Shown here piece by piece: positions 57,550 to 64,000 of a DNA stretch of 64,000 nt; the stretch's first letter is position 1, and each line of letters starts with the position of its first letter. Below the pieces are notes generated by a model that was not told where the DNA came from, did no database searches, and was given only the letters and a program-made list of their open reading frames with translations. Location of the stretch: the NCBI GenBank assembly GCA_050015055.1, contig JBEKCD010000007.1, positions 43,217-107,216 on the forward strand. Reading direction: 5' to 3'. Position numbers and translations under genes: made by a program. This stretch comes from JBEKCD01 sp050015055. GTDB taxonomy: Archaea > Thermoproteota > Bathyarchaeia > Bathyarchaeales > Bathycorpusculaceae.

Positions 57550-60500
57550 TTAAACTCGAAGTTTTTTCTTATCCAAAGGTAATTCCCGCTCCAAGTATTT
57601 TTGGTCTTGCATTTTTCTGATTTTCAGGAATTTCTCTGAACCTTTCTTGGTTTCTCTCTCGAAAATGCTGATTTCTCCCTCGAAAACATCCAGGATGGCC
57701 TGAACCTCTTGCGGAGCGTGCATCTGGGGATTAATTACTGCTAGAGTGGTGAAACCCCTTGACCTAAGTTCTGGATTAAGCGCTGCTAACCATCTTCTGA
57801 CAGAAAGAGCGTGGTGTTGCAGCAGCACGTCTGAAATGATCTCAATGCAGGCTCTTCTCGGAACTGTTGACGCAGCGTCTATTCGGCGGAATGCAGAGGT
57901 TAAAGCAATGCTGATTTCCGTCAGGTTTTCAACACCCTTCAGTTTGAACAAATTAGGCAAGCTTTTCACGATTTGGTCAGCTTGTGGATTGCATAAGAAA
58001 AGGTAGAAGTTTGACTGAAATTCTTCAGCCAGAGCCCTCACACCGCTAGCGTTAATGGTTGCATAAAAGACGATTTCGCCCTTTCTTGCGCCCGTTTCGA
58101 GAAACCTTCGAACCATAAGATCTCTTTCGTCAAATGATGGCGAGGTCAATATGACCGCGTAGGTTTGGGGGATCCCGCCAAACAGCATATCGTCAATAAC
58201 TTCACATCCCGTAGCAACACGACCAGGGAGAACGACTTTTGAGACGTTGATTGTCACGGGTTCAAGCTCGCAAAACATCTCATGCCGGTTTTCGTCCAAG
58301 TACGCGATTCTAGGTTCTATCTCAAACTTGCCCGTTGCAAACGACCTCAGCACAAGTCTGAAGTCTTCAGTCTCCAATGAGCCAAGGCGTTTTCCTTTCA
58401 TATTAAGACTGCCGTTTTCAACGTGAAAAGTCTTGGGTTCTTCTGCGAGATCAAATCCCTCAGGGACAATATCGTCCACCCTAGTCAGGAGAGCTGCACT
58501 CTTCCCGAGGTTTGCCAGTTGAATCTCCAAATCCAAATCTTGCCCAACAGCAACTTCCTTTTGATGGACAATAAGATTAGCGTGAATGAACTCATGCTCG
58601 AACTTTTGCAAACCCACGGGTTCTTCTACTGTGGAAATTGGTGCGGAGATTGCACTTGTACTTGACGCATCACCAGGTGTAGTTAGCAACTCTCTTAGAG
58701 ACAATGCAAACTCGCGTTTTTCCTTTACTTTCTTCAAGGTCTTGAGAGCTTCGTCTTTTTTGCCGATGTATCCCACTGATTCGTAAAGCTCTGCTGATCT
58801 CGCTAGGCATTTTTCTGCAAGCAGATATGCTTTCATCTTCCTTTCAGGGTTGCTTTCTATTTCAGCGCCAGTCATGTAGTAGTACGCATCAAGCAGCGTC
58901 TCTGCGGCGCTTGTCCACACATAGGCGTTGTCGAAGCCTGCTTTCAGGTAATAGTTAGCTGCGCTTCCCAGGTATTGCTTTGCCTTGGCGAAGTCATCTT
59001 TCTCATTCGTAGATTCGAATCTAGTTCCATATTCTAACGCTTTGCAGAAGGCTCCGTTGCCCGAAGCCAACAAGGTTGCTCTGTCCTTCGTGCCGTGTTC
59101 TTTTGCTTCGAGAAAAAGCTCAGAAGCTTCATGGTAGAGTTCTGGCAAGACTCTTCCATCAGCAATCTTCATTTTTTGCCAGGCACGACACATGTATGCG
59201 ATAGGTTTTATCTCTCTTCTATACTCTTCCGCCTCAGTTTTCTCCAATATCCTTTCGAAATCAGAGGCTGCCAGACCATACTTTTCGGCACTCTCAGCAT
59301 GGTTTCCCTCGAGGTCATACCTTCTGGCTTCTTCGACGTTCACTCTTGCAATGCAATAGTCTTTTCTAATAACGGAAGCTTCACAGAGCTCAATTGCTTT
59401 TTCCTTTTCGTCCAAATTCTGGATCTTGCCGATTTCTTCTTCGAAGGTTCTTCTTGCTTCTTCAAAGAGTTTCGCTGCTTGCTTGAAGGCTTCTATCGAT
59501 TCTCCACCGAGTTCTTTTCTACTCGAATCCTCCGCTTTTTCCAAGAGTGACCATGCTAGAAAGTTTGAAGATAGGTAGCCCCACAGTTTTGATGATTTGA
59601 GAAGGCTTGCAGTATTTTCATAAAGTTTCATTGCGTCGTCATATTTCTCGCGTTCATGCGCTGATCTGGCTCTCTCGATTTCACTCCATGCTTCCATATA
59701 AACGGCGTAATCCAGATAGAAGCCTGCAAAGTGCTGGATTTTCTCTGCAGCAACCTTATACTGCTCCATAGCATTTCCAAAATTCTCAGCCGCTTTCTGG
59801 TGGTTTCCCAAGAGGTTCTGGTTTCTTGCAATTTTCCAATAGGACTCAGCCACGCGACTGGGCAGACTGACTTTACTGAATTGCTGGGCAGCATCTTCAT
59901 AGGCTTCTATCGCCCTTGTGAGAAGTTCTTTGTCTTCGATTAGCAGGTAGAGTTCATTGAGTATTCCTCCAAACGCATCTTCAAATCCTGCAAGGACAGC
60001 TATGTATGATGGTGCGGGGTGAGAGGTGATCCATTTTCTGCAGTCTAAAACGCTGTCCTCCATGTCTGACACAGCGCTTCTGAGAAGAGCTGTTTTTTGG
60101 ACCCTGTCTGTTTCTGCCCTTGCCAGCTCTACTTTTATCAGTCCCTCATAGTTTTTGCCAACACCGCGAATATAATTGTTGAACGGAAAAGCTCTCTCTA
60201 TGGTCTTGGTGAATTCCTTTCTTCTTTCCAACGCCTCTGTGAGTAACCTTGCCTTTTCACCTTCATCAGTTGCAACGTTTGCGTAGGAATGCAATGCTTT
60301 GCTCAGAGCGTGAAGGGCAGAAAACGCGGCTTCTGGAGAGCCCGAAGCAGTTGCATATTCCAAGCATTTGCGCGCAATTTCTACTGCTTTTTCTAGTATG
60401 GCGCGTTTTTCTTCTGGATAAACCTCATAGTTTGCCAGAGATGAGTAGCTCTCAGCGTAGAACTGGTAAGTTTCTGAGATGAAATAATCATGGGAGACCA

Positions 60501-61500
60501 ATGAAAGACTGTGTATGGCTTCTTCACAATAACGGATAACCTTCGTGTGTCCTTCTTTCTGCTTGTCGGGGTCTGCTTCTCGTAACATCATCATATCAGT
60601 CACAAAGGCTAAAAGGTAAGATGCAATTCCTTTCAGGTAGTTGTCCTTTACAGTCGTTCCCTGTTCTAGCATCTGTTGAGCATAGTGTAGCGCGGTTTCA
60701 GCTTTTTCCGTGAAAACGAGGACGTAAGGAGCAGCGGCCCAGTTTGACATGGCGCTGGAGTATGGCTCTTTGACCTCTTCAGAAAGCTCCAACGCTTTCT
60801 CCGAGTAGTTTAGACTTCTCTGAGCCAGCTCTTTTTGGACTTTCTCTTCTTGAGCGACAAAGTTTGCCACATACCAACTTTGGAGACTGGCCGTGTAGTA
60901 AGCGCGGAGGAGTTCATTTTTGTCGCCAGCCCTTGACAAGACCTCAATGGCTTTGTCGGCGCATTCTATCCCTTCTTGGGCAATGCTGCCCATTTCCTTG
61001 TAGTCATATGCAACATACAACCTCTCAAGAAGACACTGTAGAATATCACTACACATCTTGCCGTAGCCCAGATGCTCTCCAGCTCTTTCGTATGCTTCCA
61101 AGCTTTTCTGTCCGAACGTGCAACATTTTTCAAGAATTCTTCTCTTGTCTGAAGGCGTTGGAGCCAGCCAAGAACTGACGTATTCCGCAAGAGCTTTGCA
61201 TTGCAAACTTTTCCCTTCTGCTTCATGGTTGCGTTCTTTTTCAAAAAACGCGGCAGCTTTTTTGTAGGCGTCGGCTGCCTGCTGTCGAAGTCTAATGAAT
61301 TGTTCCTGGTTTTCAGCCTGGTTTGATGCCCTGCAGTAACAAAATGCCACTTTTTCCCATATGTGTGCAGTTGAAAAAGACACCGCATGTTTAGAAGACA
61401 GCAATTCCTCATATGTAATCGCTGCTTTAAGCCAATCATATTCCTGTTCTTGCTCCTTCGCCTTCTGGAGCATGTTCTGTTCTTCAACTTCCGAAGTCAT
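57550..61500 (-). CDS. Large TPR protein with a degenerate KaiC-like domain, 1316 aa
   Basis: Residues 1-930 are TPR-like helices (repeated YxxA, AAxxFExA patterns such as EALEYATASGSPEAAFSALH and LYENTASLLKSSK). About 1005-1110 is a beta domain like those of conserved archaeal surface proteins (EFIHANLIVHQKEVAVGQDL, LDENRHEMFCELEP). About 1110-1316 is a RecA/KaiC-like domain (VATGCEVIDDMLFGGIPQTY, IIVISDVL-type strands) but the expected P-loop is TSPSFDERDLMV, without GxxGxGKT, so ATP binding is doubtful. Start ATG 61500 (TSEVEEQNMLQKAKEQEQEY) preferred; ATG 61527 possible. Probably a signalling or scaffold protein. Confidence 0.75.
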   Translation of the reverse strand: MTSEVEEQNMLQKAKEQEQEYDWLKAAITYEELLSSKHAVSFSTAHIWEKVAFCYCRASNQAENQEQFIRLRQQAADAYKKAAAFFEKERNHEAEGKSLQCKALAEYVSSWLAPTPSDKRRILEKCCTFGQKSLEAYERAGEHLGYGKMCSDILQCLLERLYVAYDYKEMGSIAQEGIECADKAIEVLSRAGDKNELLRAYYTASLQSWYVANFVAQEEKVQKELAQRSLNYSEKALELSEEVKEPYSSAMSNWAAAPYVLVFTEKAETALHYAQQMLEQGTTVKDNYLKGIASYLLAFVTDMMMLREADPDKQKEGHTKVIRYCEEAIHSLSLVSHDYFISETYQFYAESYSSLANYEVYPEEKRAILEKAVEIARKCLEYATASGSPEAAFSALHALSKALHSYANVATDEGEKARLLTEALERRKEFTKTIERAFPFNNYIRGVGKNYEGLIKVELARAETDRVQKTALLRSAVSDMEDSVLDCRKWITSHPAPSYIAVLAGFEDAFGGILNELYLLIEDKELLTRAIEAYEDAAQQFSKVSLPSRVAESYWKIARNQNLLGNHQKAAENFGNAMEQYKVAAEKIQHFAGFYLDYAVYMEAWSEIERARSAHEREKYDDAMKLYENTASLLKSSKLWGYLSSNFLAWSLLEKAEDSSRKELGGESIEAFKQAAKLFEEARRTFEEEIGKIQNLDEKEKAIELCEASVIRKDYCIARVNVEEARRYDLEGNHAESAEKYGLAASDFERILEKTEAEEYRREIKPIAYMCRAWQKMKIADGRVLPELYHEASELFLEAKEHGTKDRATLLASGNGAFCKALEYGTRFESTNEKDDFAKAKQYLGSAANYYLKAGFDNAYVWTSAAETLLDAYYYMTGAEIESNPERKMKAYLLAEKCLARSAELYESVGYIGKKDEALKTLKKVKEKREFALSLRELLTTPGDASSTSAISAPISTVEEPVGLQKFEHEFIHANLIVHQKEVAVGQDLDLEIQLANLGKSAALLTRVDDIVPEGFDLAEEPKTFHVENGSLNMKGKRLGSLETEDFRLVLRSFATGKFEIEPRIAYLDENRHEMFCELEPVTINVSKVVLPGRVATGCEVIDDMLFGGIPQTYAVILTSPSFDERDLMVRRFLETGARKGEIVFYATINASGVRALAEEFQSNFYLFLCNPQADQIVKSLPNLFKLKGVENLTEISIALTSAFRRIDAASTVPRRACIEIISDVLLQHHALSVRRWLAALNPELRSRGFTTLAVINPQMHAPQEVQAILDVFEGEISIFERETKKGSEKFLKIRKMQDQKYLERELPLDKKKLRV

Positions 61501-61786
61501 TATTTTTCTAACTCTTGGATTCCACATTACTTTTGCGGCGCGTTAACCACAGTACTTAGATGTTTAAGAGTCAAAATAACACTTTTGGATAAGCCCTCCA
61601 CCTTGTCTGTCCAGGCATGCTCTGGTTAGCGAATCTGCAAAGGTCGACAGGTTCGAAGTAATTGCTCCAGCGCGCGGTTAGGATAACTGTTATCCCGGAA
61701 AGTCGTCGATTCCCGCGCACTGTCGAACAAAAGAAAAATGGGGAGTTGGGGTATTTTGGAGTCTGCCAGTTTAGGAGTAGCGGCCG
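61501..61786. other. Promoter region between two long minus-strand genes
   Basis: Contains CTTAAACATC at about 61564 and a GC tract with CAGCGCGCGGTTAGGATA at 61669. No gene seen. Confidence 0.4.
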
Positions 61787-64000
61787 CTAGTAGGCTGCTA
61801 AGTGGATGCCAATGCCACTATGATGTTCTTCGACATTCCAGCCGTAGAATGTATGGCCAGCAGCGGTTAGAGGAAGGCTGAAGGTGGTGACAGCGTTTAT
61901 GGTAACGGTTTGAGGTGTGTTGCCAATTAGTCTCCCATTCTGATAAATGGCTACACTTAGAGGGGCGCCAGTATCGTCTTGTGCCGTAATGTAAACTTCT
62001 GTATTTTGTGCTACACCGACGATAGAATATGGCGATACAATGTAAGATGATGGCGCGCCTAACCGGGTCGTTTGGCCTTCCCCGTTGACGAGTTCTGAAG
62101 GTGGGTATGGTGCGATGTAGCCGTAGACGCCGTAGTACCAGCCGTAGTGCAGGGCCAAAGTGACCAAGTCTGACAGCCCTACAGTGCCTGAAGGTGCAGC
62201 CAAGTCAGCTCCTGGGTTCCAAGTATGAGATGCTCCTGGAACACTTGAGATTGACACTGTTGAGGGGGGTGTTCCGGTTGTTCCGTACGCATTAGCGAAT
62301 TCTACAAGGTCTGCTAGGCCTACCTTGTAGTATCCACCCGACGGCTGTTGACTAGGCGAAGTGTTGAGCCATGTGTATTTCAAGGCTACTGCGCCTGGGG
62401 CAACGGTTAGGAAGAAGCTGGGGTAGGCGTCGAGGGTGATTCCTCCACCAGGGGCAAATGATGCTGCGTTTGTGCTGCCGACTCGGTAAGCGAATGGGCC
62501 TGTGCCAACCAGAGTGGTTTCAGGCTTGTTTTGCAAGTCCGATAGGGTGAAGGGTGCGCCAGATAGGATGTTGTCTGCAGCCGCTGCCTGGCCTGGCCAT
62601 AGACCGTGAAGTCCGTCTGTGCTCACACCTGTTTCAGCATCCGTAATGCTGCTTGGCACTATGTACTGGTACAGGTGATATGGTACAACCGCGTAATTAG
62701 GTATGTACAAGTTCAGCCAGCTCGCTGATTTGACTAGAATTGAGCAACTCCATTGGTCCCATTCCGTGAAGTAGGGTGCGTAGCCGTTTGAAGCGTTGGC
62801 TGCGAATATCATGGCAGCGTTGTCGTAGGCGTCTCCGTAGACTGAGTTTACGTATATTGTGTAGTTGATGTCGGCCACTGTGAAGGGTACGCCGTCCTGC
62901 CATTGCATGTCGTGTCTGAACCATAGTGTGACGTTTGTCCATTGGGCTGGGTCACTACCTTCTGGGTTAGGGATGAGCTCTGTCTTCCAGGCGTAGGCCA
63001 TCCAGGGCAGGTCACCGCCTGTTGCGGCGCCTGTGATTGCGCTTCCTGGGACTATGGTGTATGGGTTGCCACCTATTGGGTAGGTGAATATTTCGTCCGT
63101 GACTTGGAAGTCGAAGACTGTGTCTTGGAATATTGGGTTCAGCATGTCTGGCGGGTTATAAATGCCCAAGTAGAGTGTGTTGCTTTCGGGTGTGTCCGAC
63201 GGAGGGCCGGTGTAATTGATTGTGTTGGTCTTCCTGGTGTCCAGCGTAATCCAGTTTTCGCTCATGGCGCCGTTGGATTGTGTGCCCTGGCCCATTACGT
63301 CTATTTGGCCCAACATGCCAGTTTTGTAGGCACAGTAGGTTGCGGGGCAGTAGCCAGGTACCAAGTAGGACTCCATGACCATTATCTGCTGGACTGCTAA
63401 ACAGTCAGTCAGGAACGTGGCCGGAGTCGGGTCCGTGAACATCGCGAACGCATAGTGAGTCATGTTGCCGTCTTGAACCAGGTAAGGATTCGGGCCGTTG
63501 GCGAAGATGCCTGCGGGTGTCATTTCAGTGTACAGCCAGCTTGGGGGTGAACCCATGCTGTAGCCTAGGGTGGCCCAGTCGTAGAGCTGAGCAGCCAAGA
63601 CATAAGGCCTCAACGCTGTTAATGTTGCTTCATAGATCTCGTTAACAGGACAGCCAATTGCCTTCAGTTCTGCGGTGAAGAAGTCACCCAGGTTCTTCCT
63701 GGCGTCTCCGCTTCGGACATATCCTACTAGCGGCTTGAGAGGCGTGTTGGCAAGTGCAGCGTTGGCATTGGCGTTGGGGTCGTTTCCGCCCCATTGGCCG
63801 TTGGGGTCGTTACCGGAGTATACGACACCGTTAGCCGTGCCCCCAGCGCTTGAGAGTGTGCCAGTGCCGCCGCCGTATGCCGTGATTAGGTCTGCGAATG
63901 TTGGATAGACGGTGTGGCTGTACCAGCCGCCGTTGTAGAGGATTGTGAGTGCGTGTGTAACGTTGAATTTCCACGGATAGTTTGCGCCTGTGACGGCTCT
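61787..64000 (-). CDS. Family 5 extracellular solute-binding protein, C-terminal part with dockerin-like repeats
   Basis: Open at the right edge (738 codons visible). SBP family 5 region: VYPTFADLITAYGGGTGTLS, NLYIPNYAVVPYHLYQYIVP, LWFRHDMQWQDGVPFTVADI, as in oligopeptide-binding proteins of ABC importers. After about residue 495 two dockerin-like units follow: KVGLADLVEFANAYGT and TVGLSDLVTLALHYGWYYG, then a short beta domain (SLPLTAAGHTFYGWNVEE). The mix of a transport receptor with dockerin-like units is unusual. Likely surface-exposed. Confidence 0.8.
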   Translation of the reverse strand, partial: RAVTGANYPWKFNVTHALTILYNGGWYSHTVYPTFADLITAYGGGTGTLSSAGGTANGVVYSGNDPNGQWGGNDPNANANAALANTPLKPLVGYVRSGDARKNLGDFFTAELKAIGCPVNEIYEATLTALRPYVLAAQLYDWATLGYSMGSPPSWLYTEMTPAGIFANGPNPYLVQDGNMTHYAFAMFTDPTPATFLTDCLAVQQIMVMESYLVPGYCPATYCAYKTGMLGQIDVMGQGTQSNGAMSENWITLDTRKTNTINYTGPPSDTPESNTLYLGIYNPPDMLNPIFQDTVFDFQVTDEIFTYPIGGNPYTIVPGSAITGAATGGDLPWMAYAWKTELIPNPEGSDPAQWTNVTLWFRHDMQWQDGVPFTVADINYTIYVNSVYGDAYDNAAMIFAANASNGYAPYFTEWDQWSCSILVKSASWLNLYIPNYAVVPYHLYQYIVPSSITDAETGVSTDGLHGLWPGQAAAADNILSGAPFTLSDLQNKPETTLVGTGPFAYRVGSTNAASFAPGGGITLDAYPSFFLTVAPGAVALKYTWLNTSPSQQPSGGYYKVGLADLVEFANAYGTTGTPPSTVSISSVPGASHTWNPGADLAAPSGTVGLSDLVTLALHYGWYYGVYGYIAPYPPSELVNGEGQTTRLGAPSSYIVSPYSIVGVAQNTEVYITAQDDTGAPLSVAIYQNGRLIGNTPQTVTINAVTTFSLPLTAAGHTFYGWNVEEHHSGIGIHLAAY

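Noticed and set aside
57550..61500. Active KaiC-type ATPase
   Set aside because: Walker A glycines and lysine are absent (TSPSFDERDLM).

Overview
The window looks like an archaeal chromosome segment, most likely from an uncultivated lineage of the Bathyarchaeia/TACK type. That placement is an inference. It rests on a formate-dependent purine gene of the PurP type, archaeal EF-2, two intron-containing tRNA genes with bulge-helix-bulge exon junctions, TATA/BRE promoters about 25 nt ahead of short leaders, many TTG/GTG starts preceded by GGTG or GGAGG, and many secreted proteins with beta-helix, cohesin/dockerin or PEF-type C-terminal features.

Layout. 0-14 kb: accessory genes. These are a flippase start, a GNAT/RHH pair, small secreted and winged-helix proteins, a secreted beta-helix protein, a GT-B glycosyltransferase, a DUF457 membrane protein, an arrestin-like protein and a ferredoxin with an HTH. 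14-30 kb: an unusual array of mostly single-gene units (five full GNAT acetyltransferases and two GNAT remnants, small enzymes, two methyltransferases, DinB, flavin-binding, Cys-cluster and Nudix proteins). The units are separated by 17 full or partial copies of one intergenic repeat. Read on the minus strand, the repeat is a T-rich stretch followed by a BRE/TATA promoter, so each copy can end one gene and start the next. A GT4 glycosyltransferase and a compact cluster of tiny overlapping genes (19.2-20.1 kb) sit inside the array. 30-39 kb: TldD/TldE protease pair, a Ste24-like protease, a PNPOx-like protein and a 1034-aa repeat-rich surface protein. 39-54 kb: tRNA-Pro, a cohesin/dockerin secreted protein, an orphan DNA methyltransferase, purE-purC and a divergent purP-like gene, a protein kinase, a SOUL gene with a frameshift, a PEF-type secreted protein, and an EF-2 that lacks the diphthamide histidine, followed by an OGG-type glycosylase. 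54-64 kb: tRNA-Met, small secreted proteins, a complete IS5-like element, a 1316-aa TPR/KaiC-like protein and the C-terminal part of a family 5 solute-binding protein.

Two window-wide signals stand out. The first is the repeat-punctuated array. GNAT paralogues in it share promoter, ribosome binding site, first codons and last codons while their bodies diverge, as expected if repeats and gene ends exchange by recombination. The second is a palindromic GCGCGC-type tract found about 37 times, almost always between genes, often next to TTAGG/CCTAA. It repeatedly sits exactly where a gene or repeat is cut short, and it forms the outer ends of the IS element.

Several genes are broken or recoded (SOUL, a UbiE-like methyltransferase, an in-frame TAG in the small-gene cluster). 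Sequencing error cannot be excluded for these from sequence alone.
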